A model generated the notes under the pieces. It was not told where the DNA came from. It did not search any database and saw nothing but the letters and a program-made list of their open reading frames with translations. Shown here piece by piece: positions 47,014 to 56,483 of a stretch of 64,000 nucleotides of DNA; position 1 is the first letter of the stretch; the number at the start of each line of letters is the position of its first letter. The translations under genes and the position numbers were made by a program. Origin of the DNA: Desulfitibacter sp. BRH_c19 (GTDB lineage: Bacteria; Bacillota; DSM-16504; Desulfitibacterales; Desulfitibacteraceae); NCBI GenBank assembly GCA_001515945.1, contig LOER01000004.1:84256-148255 (forward strand), given 5' to 3'.

Positions 47014-49752
47014 CTAAGAGGTTAATATTCCTGCTCCTTTTTCAACATTTTCCTCTTCTCTACGATGATCTTCTATTTTCATAATACTAACTGCTGCAGC
47101 CTTTAATTCAGGTATCTTACAGATAGGGTCATGTGCAGCATTAGTCAAAACATTTGCTGGGGATTCCTTAAAGTGGAATGTCATAAACACAGAATCTTTG
47201 GGAATGCCCCTAGTAATTTTAATTCTTGTAGTTAGCTTGCCACGTCTAGATTTGACTTCTACTAAATCACCATCATCTAAGGAAAGTCGATGGGCATCCT
47301 CAGGATTTATTTGCATTAATTCCTCAGGATGAATCCAGTCAAGGGACTTGATCCTTCTACTCATGGTCCCAGTATGGAACTGATAGAGCCCTCTTCCTGT
47401 CATTAGCAGAAATGGATACTTTGCATCTGGCTCTTCGTCTGAGGGTAAAAATTCGACAGCCCTAAATTTGCCCAAGCCACATGCGAATTTATCGCAATGT
47501 AAAAACTTGGTTCCAGGATGCTCCTTATCTGGACATGGCCATTGGATACCTACTTTATCGATCCTTGAGTAATCTATCCCAGCATAGCTTGGTGTTAGTT
47601 GAGTAATTTCTTCCATAATTTCTTCTGGATGTGAATAATTCCAATCTTGTCCCATTTCATTAGCTACTTTTTGCAGTATCTCCCAATCGGCAAGTGCTTG
47701 GCCAGGAGCAGGTACTGCTTTTCGCACTCGTTGTATCCTTCTTTCAGTATTTACAAAGGTCCCGTCCTTTTCAGCAAAGCTGGTTGCTGGTAGTACAACA
47801 TCAGCTAATTTTGCAGTTTCTGTAAGAAAAATGTCCTGTACTACTAAAAATTCTAGTGATTGTAGAGCTTCTTGTATATGATTGCTATCAGGGTCAGATA
47901 GTATTGGATTTTCACCCATTATGTAAAGTCCTTTTATGTTCTTTTTAAGAGTTTCTTCCATTATTTCTGTAAGTGTAAGACCAGTCTCTGCAGGTATTTC
48001 ACAATTCCAATAGGAAGCAAATTTTTTCCTATGAGCTATATTTTCTACCGACTGGTAGCCTGGTAGCAAATCTGGTAGGCATCCCATGTCACATGCTCCT
48101 TGGACATTATTTTGCCCTCTTAGTGGGTTTACACCTGTACCTTCTTTGCCCACATTGCCTGTTGCCATTGCAAGGTTTGCTACAGCTAAAACATTGCTTG
48201 TTCCTGAAGTGTGTTGGGTAATACCCATGGCATAGATTATGCTGCCCTTATCTGCTTTTGCATACAGTCTTGCAGTTTCAATAATATCTTTAGCTGGTAT
48301 ACCTGTAATTTTTTCTACCTTTTCAGGAGTATATTCTTTAACAGAGTTTACCCAGTCTTGCCAGCCTTCGGTTCTATGCTTGACAAAGTCCTCGTCGTAC
48401 AGTTTTTCAGATATTATTACATTGCTAAGCCCATTTAAGAGGGCTATATTTGTTGCTGGACGCATGGGCAAATGTTTATAGGAATACTTTACTAGATCAA
48501 TTTGCCTTGGATCAATAACTATCACCTTTGCACCTTTTTTTGCTGCTTGTTTGACCCTGTAGCCAATTACTGGGTGGGTTTCTGTTGTGTTAGAACCAAT
48601 CACCAAAATCACATCGGCTTGAAGAATCTCATTAATAGAGTTTGTCATGGCTCCACTTCCATATGCAGTAGCAAGACCTGCTACAGTAGAGCTATGTCAT
48701 AATCGGGCACAATGGTCAACATGGTTTGTAAAAAGTACTGATCTCATTAGTTTTTGAAAGAGGAAGTTTTCCTCACAGGTACACTTGGCCGAGCTTAAAC
48801 CAGCGAGAGATTTGCCACCGTGCTTTTCTTTTATCTCCAGCAATTTAGTGGTAATTAGTTTTAGAACTTCACCCCAGGAAGCTGGTTTTAATTCACCATC
48901 TTTGCGGATCAATGGTTGAGTGAGCCGGTCTGGAGAATGAACAAATTCCCAGCCAAATTGACCCTTTACACATAGATGTCCCCTATTAGGCTCCACATCC
49001 TCAGCAAGGACACCCACAATTTTATCATCTTTAACCTTGAGATTTAATTGGCAGCCAACGCCACAATAAGAGCAGGTTGTTTTGACAAGATGAACTTCCC
49101 ATGGTCTTCCAGCACGTTTAGCGTTTTTAAATACAAGTGCACCTACAGGACAAACCTGAACACACATCCCGCAAAAGGTGCAGGTGGTATCTGCCATGGC
49201 ATCATCATAGGCGGAAGTTACCTTTGTTGTAAAGCCCCTATCAGTAAACTGAATTGCCTGGACACCGTTGATTTCAGCACAGATTCTTACACATTTTCCG
49301 CAGAGGATACATTTATTGTAATCCCTGATGAAGAAAGGATTGTCTTCATAGATTGGATAGTCCTTGTGCTTTCCTCTAAATGGAGTTGTATCTATGCCGT
49401 AGTAGTATATATATGTTTGAAATGCACAATCTCCGTTGGCTTCACATGTCCAGCAGCGCATATCATGGTTTGCCATATAAAGCTGCAGGATATGTTTCCT
49501 GGCTGTGACCACTCTTTCGGATTCTGTCTTTATAATCATCCCATCTGCTACTGGAGCAACGCATGAGGCTTGTAGATTCCTTGAATTTTCTACTTCTACT
49601 ACACACATTCGGCAAGCTCCTGGACTTGAAAGGCCCTTATGATAGCAGAGTTTGGGTATTTCTATACCCAGTTTATTAGCCGCTTCCATAATGGTTGAGC
49701 CCGGAGGAACAGTAACTTCTTTTCCATCAATTGTTAACTGAACTTCACTCAT
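47014..49752 (-). CDS. fdhA: selenocysteine formate dehydrogenase catalytic subunit
   Basis: 912 aa when the in-frame TGA at 48697-48699 is read as Sec352, in DHCARL-U-HSSTVAGL, the active-site context of FdhF/FdhA. Domains: 2Fe-2S plant-type ferredoxin (about 1-80), NuoG-like His-Cys cluster (HDMRCWTCEANGDC), two [4Fe-4S] motifs (CILCGKCVRIC; CTFCGMCVQVC), a Mo-domain cluster (CSYCGVGC) and the bis-MGD oxidoreductase domains. Without readthrough it would split into a 351-aa piece and a C-terminal piece. The ATG at 49752 follows AGAGGTGAG. It oxidises formate or reduces CO2 with the NuoF/E-like partners. Confidence 0.95.
48660..48699 (-). promoter_or_regulatory. bacterial SECIS element with UGA (Sec) codon
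   Basis: Reading the minus strand, TGA is followed after 13 nt by GTAGC-AGGTCTT-GCTAC, a short stem whose apical loop has the GGTCT of the E. coli fdhF SECIS. SelB would bind it to bring Sec-tRNA. The fit to the known element supports the selenocysteine reading. Confidence 0.85.
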
Positions 49753-49756
49753 ATTC

Positions 49757-51385
49757 TCACCTCTTTCCATTCAATATTGCATCACCTGTTAGATTTGCAC
49801 AAGCTCCTGCAGGGCAGGTTTTGTGTTCAATATGGGCAACATATTCACCTCTAAAGTATCTTAAAGTACTAAGTACAGGGTTTGGGGCAGATTGACCTAG
49901 GCCGCAAAGAGAAGAGTCCTTGATTGATTTAGCCATACTCTCTAGGAGTTCAATATCTCCTTTTTTGCCGTGGCCTTCTACAATTCTTTCCAAGATTTCT
50001 AGCATTCTCGTACAGCCTTCTCTGCATGGCGTACATTTTCCACAGGATTCTGTTTGGGAAAAGTCAAGGAAAAACCTTGAAACCTCTACCATGCAGGTGT
50101 CTTCATCCATCACTACAAGGCCACCTGACCCCATCATTGCTCCAACTTCTAATAAGGAACCGTAATCAATGGGAAGGTCTAACTGGCTACTAGGAAGACA
50201 ACCCCCTGATGGACCTCCAATTTGCACAGCTTTAAAAGCCTTATCCCTTCGTATTCCCCCGCCAATATCAAAAATAATTTCTTTCATTGTTATACCCATG
50301 GGAACTTCAACTAATCCAGTATTCTTTACCTTGCCGGTTAAAGCAAAAACTTTAGTGCCTTTACTAGAAGCAGTACCAATTTTGGCATATTCTTCTGAAC
50401 CCATTTCAAATATAAGTGGAACATTAGCTAGGGTTTCCACATTATTAATATTAGTAGGCTTATCCCAAAGCCCTTGCGTTGCTGGAAAAGGTGGACGTGG
50501 GCGTGGCATTCCTCTGTTTCCTTCAACTGATTCTATTAAAGCAGTCTCCTCGCCACAGACAAAGGCACCAGCACCCTCCTTTATAGTAATATCAAAACTA
50601 AAGTCAGTATCTAAAATATGATTACCCAAAAATCCATTTACTGCAGCCTGTTTAATTGCTATTTTGAAACGGCGTACAGCCAAAGGATATTCTGCCCTGA
50701 CATAGATTATCCCATTACTAGCTCCTACCGCATAGCCTGCTATTAACATCCCCTCAACTACTCGATGTGGATTGCCTTCTAAAACACCGCTATCCATAAA
50801 TGCTCCAGGGTCACCCTCATCAGCATTACAGATTATGTACTTGTCTTTACCCGGTGACTTGGCAGTAAATTCCCACTTTAAACCAGTAGGGAAGCCGCCT
50901 CCACCTCGACCACGCAGCCCAGATTTTTTTACTTCTTCGATTACTGTAGTTGTTTCCATATCAAGGACTATCTTTAGTGATTGATAACCGCCAATGGCTA
51001 AATAATCTTTAATTTCTTCTGGATCAATATAACCACAATGCTTTAAGACAACTCTTTTCTGTTTTCTATAAAAGTCTATATCTTTATTTGTAAGTGAACG
51101 TTCTTTTGTATTTGGGTTTTTGTAAAGAAGGCGTTCATATGGTTTGCCTTCTTCTAGTGTTTCTATCAATCTAATTACATGTCTGGGTTTAACATTACAG
51201 TAAAACCAGCCCTCTGGCTCAATTGTGACAAGTGGACCTTTTTCACATAAACCTCGACATCCCGTAAAAATAATCTGGTAGGGCAGCTCTTTTTCTGCTA
51301 CTACTTTTTCTATTTCCTCTTTAAGTGCTCTGGAACCGGCAGAAATACATCCGGTACCGCCACAAATTAGTATCTTTTCTACCAC
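49757..51385 (-). CDS. NuoF/HydB-like NADH-binding subunit of formate dehydrogenase
   Basis: 542 aa. An N-terminal thioredoxin-like 2Fe-2S segment (CGGTGCISAG ... GCRGLCEKGP) precedes the NuoF core: GLRGRGGGGFPTGLKW (FMN), the NADH-binding NADEGDPGAFMDSGVLEGNP and the cluster motif ESCGKCTPCREG. It ends at CPAGACANLTGDAILNGKR, without the 2[4Fe-4S] domain many HydB proteins carry at the C-terminus. It links the enzyme to NAD(H). GTG start; the next gene follows after 4 nt. Confidence 0.92.
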   Translation of the reverse strand: MVEKILICGGTGCISAGSRALKEEIEKVVAEKELPYQIIFTGCRGLCEKGPLVTIEPEGWFYCNVKPRHVIRLIETLEEGKPYERLLYKNPNTKERSLTNKDIDFYRKQKRVVLKHCGYIDPEEIKDYLAIGGYQSLKIVLDMETTTVIEEVKKSGLRGRGGGGFPTGLKWEFTAKSPGKDKYIICNADEGDPGAFMDSGVLEGNPHRVVEGMLIAGYAVGASNGIIYVRAEYPLAVRRFKIAIKQAAVNGFLGNHILDTDFSFDITIKEGAGAFVCGEETALIESVEGNRGMPRPRPPFPATQGLWDKPTNINNVETLANVPLIFEMGSEEYAKIGTASSKGTKVFALTGKVKNTGLVEVPMGITMKEIIFDIGGGIRRDKAFKAVQIGGPSGGCLPSSQLDLPIDYGSLLEVGAMMGSGGLVVMDEDTCMVEVSRFFLDFSQTESCGKCTPCREGCTRMLEILERIVEGHGKKGDIELLESMAKSIKDSSLCGLGQSAPNPVLSTLRYFRGEYVAHIEHKTCPAGACANLTGDAILNGKR

Positions 51386-51414
51386 TAGGTATTCCCCCTT
51401 AATAACTACTCATA

Positions 51415-51975
51415 TTACTTATTCTGAGCTTCATTTACCACGTCACCTATTCCATGAGTTGTCTCTCCTAAATTGTCCGTACTTTGGTTCTTATAACCGT
51501 CCAATAAGCGTCCTATATTTTCTGCTGACATCTTTCCATGGCTCTTTTCATCGACGACTATAACAGGAGCTAGTGCACATGCACCTATACAAGCTACAGA
51601 TTCAAGGGTGAATTCCCCGTCTTCTGTAGTCTCACCAGGGGTAGTATTTAAATGTTGTTTGAAGCCATTCATCACCTTATCTGAGCCAAGTACGTGGCAG
51701 GCAGTTCCCTGGCAGACTCTAATGATATGCTTGCCCCTTGGTTTTATATGAAACTGTGAGTAAAAAGTTGCCACACCGTACACCTTGCTAAGTGATGTGT
51801 TTAAGGTGTCAGCAATTCTTATCATGGCATCCTTTGGAAGATAACCAATTATATCCTGGGTTTTTTGCAGTACAGGAATAAGGGCACCAGGGGAGGTTCC
51901 CTGATATTTTGATAGGAGTTCATTAACAGCTTGTGAATGTTGCTCTGGAATTATGTCTTTTGCTTTAACAGTCAA
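51415..51975 (-). CDS. NuoE/HydA-gamma-like 2Fe-2S subunit
   Basis: 186 aa with the NuoE fold: GYLPKDAMIRIADTL, VYGVATFYSQF, CQGTACHVLGSDKV (first Cys pair) and ACIGACALAPVIVVD (second pair) bind one [2Fe-2S]. TTG start after GGAGG. A 30-residue polar tail follows the domain. It is first in the three-gene operon and completes the diaphorase part. Confidence 0.92.
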   Translation of the reverse strand: MTVKAKDIIPEQHSQAVNELLSKYQGTSPGALIPVLQKTQDIIGYLPKDAMIRIADTLNTSLSKVYGVATFYSQFHIKPRGKHIIRVCQGTACHVLGSDKVMNGFKQHLNTTPGETTEDGEFTLESVACIGACALAPVIVVDEKSHGKMSAENIGRLLDGYKNQSTDNLGETTHGIGDVVNEAQNK

Positions 51976-52050
51976 AAAGTAAACCTCCTCGTATAATCTT
52001 TAATATCTTTTTAATAGTTTGTGCTAAAAGCAAGGGCGCATACTATTTTT

Positions 52051-52098
52051 ATAAAAAATCAAGCCCAAACTTGCGTTCCCTGACAGAATCCGTCAGGG
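52051..52098 (-). promoter_or_regulatory. hairpins in the leader of the formate dehydrogenase operon
   Basis: On the minus strand a stem CCCTGAC/GTCAGGG (52078-52098) is followed by a weak CAAG/CTTG hairpin and a T-run (52051-52059), about 75 nt before the NuoE-like start. The second could be a weak attenuator. I do not recognise a known riboswitch. Confidence 0.35.
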
Positions 52099-52262
52099 TT
52101 CTATTTATAATAAAAGATATAAAAATAATTCAAATGTAGAATAGAGCAGTTATTTGTCGATTATTTGTTTTTAAGATCATGCAGGATATATTATGTAAAA
52201 ATTGAAAGAAAATAGAAGAAATATAATTCTTGGTAGGAATTGAAGAACTTAGGAGATTATTT

Positions 52263-53219
52263 ATGGAAAGACTTTTTAATATAGTAAAACACCTTAAAAA
52301 TAATAGTGGATTAACCGCATCTAGATTGGCTAGTTTATGCTCAACTACAGAACGTACCATTTACCGAGATATGAGAAAGCTTGACAACTATGGCATACAG
52401 GTAATATCCATGGGTAGAAATGGCTACCATTTAATAGATTCTGCTCAGATTAATTTGCCTGCAAAGCTCAACCAAGAGGAATACCTGGCCCTACACCTTT
52501 TCCACTCAATAGCTTGTCAGAATAAAGACAAAAATTCTATTCTCTACAATTCCTACAAATCAGCCATGGAAAAAGTAATGGCTAATCTAAAAAGAGACAA
52601 TAATCAAACAAACCTACCTCAATCCATAAATGAAAGAATACGCATATATGATAATCAGTTAAATAAAGAGCAGCTTGACTTTACCAAATTACTGGTTGAG
52701 GCACTTATAACTAATACAACTATTGAATGTAAATATGATTCTGCTTCTAGTGGACAAACCCTTGAAAGAAAACTTGATCCATACTACCTAATAACAAGGG
52801 CAGGTAATTTCTATCTAATAGCCTATTGCCACGTTCATAAAGGTATCAGAACATTTCGACTTAGTAGATTTAAAAAAATTGTACTTATACCAGAGACATT
52901 TAAGCTGCCAATTGACTTTAATGTGGATGATTACCTTTCGAAACTTTGGCAGATCTTTGATGAAAGCAAGAGCATTAGATTTAAAGTTCGATTTGCAAAA
53001 AACATCGCCAGGTATGTAAAAGAAGAAATCTATTATGCTAATCCTGTCATTACCGAATTAGAAGATGGAGACTTATTGCTGGAAGTAACAATAAAAAGTG
53101 GGGCTGAATTTCTGCGCTGGCTAATGAAATATGGGAGCAAAGCGGAGATTATAAGTCCTGAAGAGTATCGGTTGAAAATGAAAGATGAACTTGAGAGAAT
53201 GTTGGGATTGTATGAATGA
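52263..53219 (+). CDS. HTH-WYL domain transcriptional regulator
   Basis: 318 aa. Residues 1-60 are a DeoR/HTH_11-like helix-turn-helix (LTASRLASLCSTTERTIYRD), and about 140-215 a WYL domain (IECKYDS ... LDPYYLITRAGNFYLIAYCH, FRLSRFKKI), followed by the WCX-like C-terminal part. WYL proteins sense nucleic-acid-type or nucleotide ligands and several control CRISPR loci. This one lies 39 nt upstream of cas8b in the same direction. The ATG at 52263 has TAGGAGA before it. Confidence 0.9.
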   Translation: MERLFNIVKHLKNNSGLTASRLASLCSTTERTIYRDMRKLDNYGIQVISMGRNGYHLIDSAQINLPAKLNQEEYLALHLFHSIACQNKDKNSILYNSYKSAMEKVMANLKRDNNQTNLPQSINERIRIYDNQLNKEQLDFTKLLVEALITNTTIECKYDSASSGQTLERKLDPYYLITRAGNFYLIAYCHVHKGIRTFRLSRFKKIVLIPETFKLPIDFNVDDYLSKLWQIFDESKSIRFKVRFAKNIARYVKEEIYYANPVITELEDGDLLLEVTIKSGAEFLRWLMKYGSKAEIISPEEYRLKMKDELERMLGLYE

Positions 53220-53258
53220 TCATATAAACTATAATGTAAAAAAGAAAGGAGGTACCAA

Positions 53259-54926
53259 ATGATTGAACATATAAGAGATATTGGGAATTATGTTCGAGAG
53301 AAATACCCAAAAGAAAGCGTTATTAGTGGCATGGTAAACACAATAGAATCAAAAGACATGAAATACATACTATTAATAAATGTATTAGAAAAAGAAATTC
53401 AATATACTATGAAAGATTTTGAAAAGGATATTGTTTATGATGCACTTTTTTACCAATCAGGAAGGGGGTCGGAAGGGGGAGGCATTAGATTAGATTATTA
53501 TGCAGATCTAAACCCTAAAGGAGGATTTAAAGGACGAGAGAAACTTAAGAAAGTTTGTGAGTTCTGTGAAGTGGGCTGTCGCTATGAAGAGATAAGAGAA
53601 TGGATTGAGGAATACCTAAAAGAAAAGGATAAGAATACATTTGCTATAATACAGGTTAATGGCAGAATGCCCAGAGAGTTATTTAAAGATAAATTTCAAA
53701 AAAAAATGCATGACATGGTTTATAAGGGTATACCAGGTCAACATATTTGTCATTTGTGTGGGAAAAAAGGACAAGGATATAACACAGTAGCATATACTTT
53801 TTACACCAACGATAAAGGAGTCTATAGTAATGTAGGTCATAAAGGTAAGAGTGGATTTATCATATGTGAAACATGCTTAAATGACATTATAGTTGGCAAG
53901 AAATATGTTGAATTAAATTTAACTACCTACTGGAGATCGATTAAGAAAAAGGTGATGTTTTTACCACATTATTATGATGAGGTAATTGCAGAAATATATG
54001 AAAAATCCTATATCAAAGAAAAGATGGGAGAAGAAGAAAAAATTAGGACTATTGGGTTAAATGAAGAGGAGCTAGTAGAAGAGGTGGGAAAAACAAATGT
54101 TGTCACAGACATGATTTTTTATGAAGAATCTAGTACAAACAAAGCAATTACAATCGATCATGCTGTTCAAAGTGTTTTGCCTTCGAGGTTTAGTTTTATT
54201 GGAAAGATTTTTAAGGAATACGAAATAAAACTATATATAATTTTGATATATAGTACAGCGGTTAAGGTAACATCAGATAGTGTTGAAACTACAGATAAAG
54301 AAAAAATGAGACTCTTAGATAGCATTTTTACAGGAAGAAGAATTGATCGGAACTTATTCTTTAAACGAGTGATGGATGTATATCAACATTACTTTTTAAA
54401 GGATGAACATAGAAAATATGCTTGCATGAAAAATATAAATAGAACCTACAATTTTTTGTGCAGGTGTAATTGTATAGAGAAGGGGTGGAATGTGATGGAA
54501 GATTATAAGGATTACACAGAACTTTTTAAAGGAAACACAGAATACTTTGACACAAATGAAAAAAAGGCATGGTTTATATTAGGAAAGGCTTATAGTACAA
54601 TGGTATATTTAATGAAAGGAAACAAAAGTAAAGATAATGAAGAAGTCAATCACAATGAGAGGACCTCATTAGAAAAGAACTTTTTCTTTTCTAGGAAATT
54701 CGACTACAAAGATTTTATTTACTTCTCAAACTTATTAACGGACAAGGCTATTAAATATAAGGTGGACAAGGTTTACTTCAAAAAGATGATATGTGAAGCA
54801 AAGGACTATATGGCTAAAAGAGAAGGTAAGCTATCCTTTGATGAAGCCAAATATCTATTTTTCTGGGGTGTAGATGCTTATTTTAAAGTAGAAAAAAATG
54901 AAAACCAAGAAAGTGAGGATGAATAA
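53259..54926 (+). CDS. cas8b: Cas8b (Csh1/TM1802-type) Cascade large subunit
   Basis: 555 aa. The zinc-finger cysteines CHLC (164-167) and CETC (203-206) lie in the typical place for the Csh1/TM1802 family. The rest is poorly conserved, as is usual. It recognises the PAM within the type I-B Cascade. GGAGGT before ATG; cas7 follows 2 nt after the stop. Confidence 0.88.
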   Translation: MIEHIRDIGNYVREKYPKESVISGMVNTIESKDMKYILLINVLEKEIQYTMKDFEKDIVYDALFYQSGRGSEGGGIRLDYYADLNPKGGFKGREKLKKVCEFCEVGCRYEEIREWIEEYLKEKDKNTFAIIQVNGRMPRELFKDKFQKKMHDMVYKGIPGQHICHLCGKKGQGYNTVAYTFYTNDKGVYSNVGHKGKSGFIICETCLNDIIVGKKYVELNLTTYWRSIKKKVMFLPHYYDEVIAEIYEKSYIKEKMGEEEKIRTIGLNEEELVEEVGKTNVVTDMIFYEESSTNKAITIDHAVQSVLPSRFSFIGKIFKEYEIKLYIILIYSTAVKVTSDSVETTDKEKMRLLDSIFTGRRIDRNLFFKRVMDVYQHYFLKDEHRKYACMKNINRTYNFLCRCNCIEKGWNVMEDYKDYTELFKGNTEYFDTNEKKAWFILGKAYSTMVYLMKGNKSKDNEEVNHNERTSLEKNFFFSRKFDYKDFIYFSNLLTDKAIKYKVDKVYFKKMICEAKDYMAKREGKLSFDEAKYLFFWGVDAYFKVEKNENQESEDE

Positions 54927-54928
54927 TT

Positions 54929-55810
54929 ATGGCAAACACAAGAGAATTTGTACTATATTCTGATTGTACCATGGCAAATCCTAATGGGGATATGATTAAT
55001 GACAATAGACCTAGACAGGATGAAAGAACTGGAAGGTTAGAAATGTCAGATGTAAGAATTAAAAGATATGTAAGAGATGAAATGGAAAATAGAGGCATGA
55101 AGGTTTTTGTAAAGCCAACTAAAAATCAAAAGGGGCTATTTATTGATTGCAAGAGTGTTGCAACAAAGGTAGCAAAGGAAGAAAAAATTGATGAAAAAGA
55201 CCTTGAAGCAAAACTTAAGGAAGCATACAAAGATGTAAAGCTATTTGGCGCTGTTGTTACAACAAAGGATAACTTTAGTATTACAGGACCACTACAGGTT
55301 ATGTGGAGTAGAAGTCTGCATGAAGCAGATATAAAATTCGCTCAAGGAACTTCTGTGTTTACAGGTGGAAAATCAGAGGCTAGGCAGGGCACAATATGGT
55401 CTAAATACTATACTCCATATGCATTATTTAAAACCTATATGGTATATAACGATATGGTGGCCAATAGACAAAATATAGAAGTATCAGAGGATGATATTGA
55501 AGAGTTTAAGGAATTACTGTTGTCTGGTATTAAAAACTATCGAAGCACTTCCAAAAACCAGATGCCTAGACTTTTAGTAGAAGTTATCTATAATAAAAAC
55601 TACATAGATGGAGAATTGGACTATATTAATATTAATCACAAGTCAACAGACCTAGAACTCAGAAGTATAGAGGACTTCGTATTTGACATGGCACCACTCG
55701 CAAAATACTTTGAGTCAAAAATGGACATAGTTATGGCAGTTAATATTTACAGGCATTCAAAGGTGACTTTGATTAACGTGCCTGAAACGTTCAACCAATA
55801 CGATATATAG
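54929..55810 (+). CDS. cas7: Cas7 (Csh2) Cascade backbone subunit
   Basis: 293 aa with the Csh2 signature NPNGDMINDNRPRQDERTG at the N-terminus, GAVVTTKDNFSITGPLQV and QGTIWSKYYTPYALF. It forms the helical backbone along crRNA. Confidence 0.93.
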   Translation: MANTREFVLYSDCTMANPNGDMINDNRPRQDERTGRLEMSDVRIKRYVRDEMENRGMKVFVKPTKNQKGLFIDCKSVATKVAKEEKIDEKDLEAKLKEAYKDVKLFGAVVTTKDNFSITGPLQVMWSRSLHEADIKFAQGTSVFTGGKSEARQGTIWSKYYTPYALFKTYMVYNDMVANRQNIEVSEDDIEEFKELLLSGIKNYRSTSKNQMPRLLVEVIYNKNYIDGELDYININHKSTDLELRSIEDFVFDMAPLAKYFESKMDIVMAVNIYRHSKVTLINVPETFNQYDI

Positions 55811-55820
55811 AGGTGGTGAA

Positions 55821-56483
55821 ATGCAAACTTTAGTATTTACAGTAAAGGGAGCATATGCACGTTTTCGATGTCCCCATACAACAACATCGGCTTTAACATT
55901 TTTATGTATTCATCCTATTGCAGTAAAGGGATTAATAGGAGCAGTTTTGGGAATAGAATATGATGATTTACATGAAAATCTAAAAAACACGAAAATAGGA
56001 ATTCAGGTTTTAAATACCATTCATAAGGATACTCAATCATTTAACTTAATTGCGCAAAGCAACAATAACAAAGCTGCTAATTTTCAATCAAGAGTACAAT
56101 TTTTAAGAGATGTAAAATATAGAATATTTGTGTCAGATGAATCTAGAAAGTTAGAAAGCCTTGATGGAGTTTTAAAGTCACGTGAATATATATTTACACC
56201 ATATCTAGGTTGTAGTGAACATATAGCCAAAATTGAATATGAAGAAATGACTTTGGCTAAAGCTTGTAGTGATCAAACAGCTGATACCATTATTCCAAAA
56301 CAAAACATGGTTCCTGATTTTAAGGAGGATGTTCCTGTCTATATGGACAGAATACCCATAAAAAATAGTAGGGATAGAGAGTATACAGAATATAGTAATG
56401 TTGTTTTTGCAATAAGCACACCGATAACAATTAAAGGTTGTGAGATCTTTAAAGTAGGTGAAAGAAATGTCTTTTTCTTTTAA
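55821..56483 (+). CDS. cas5: Cas5 (type I-B) Cascade subunit
   Basis: 220-aa RAMP protein: GAYARFRCPHTTTSALTFL at the N-terminus, then KGLIGAVLGI, matches Cas5h. It caps the crRNA 5' handle. GAGGTGGTG before ATG; its end overlaps cas3 by 17 nt. Confidence 0.9.
   Translation: MQTLVFTVKGAYARFRCPHTTTSALTFLCIHPIAVKGLIGAVLGIEYDDLHENLKNTKIGIQVLNTIHKDTQSFNLIAQSNNNKAANFQSRVQFLRDVKYRIFVSDESRKLESLDGVLKSREYIFTPYLGCSEHIAKIEYEEMTLAKACSDQTADTIIPKQNMVPDFKEDVPVYMDRIPIKNSRDREYTEYSNVVFAISTPITIKGCEIFKVGERNVFFF

Noticed and set aside
47014..48648. Separate molybdopterin oxidoreductase gene starting MTNSINEILQADV
   Set aside because: It is the part of fdhA after the selenocysteine codon; the frame continues upstream through TGA and the active site, and there is no ribosome-binding site at that ATG.
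48239..49566. Plus-strand frames opposite the formate dehydrogenase gene
   Set aside because: They lie antisense to a well-supported coding region and show no gene-like features.
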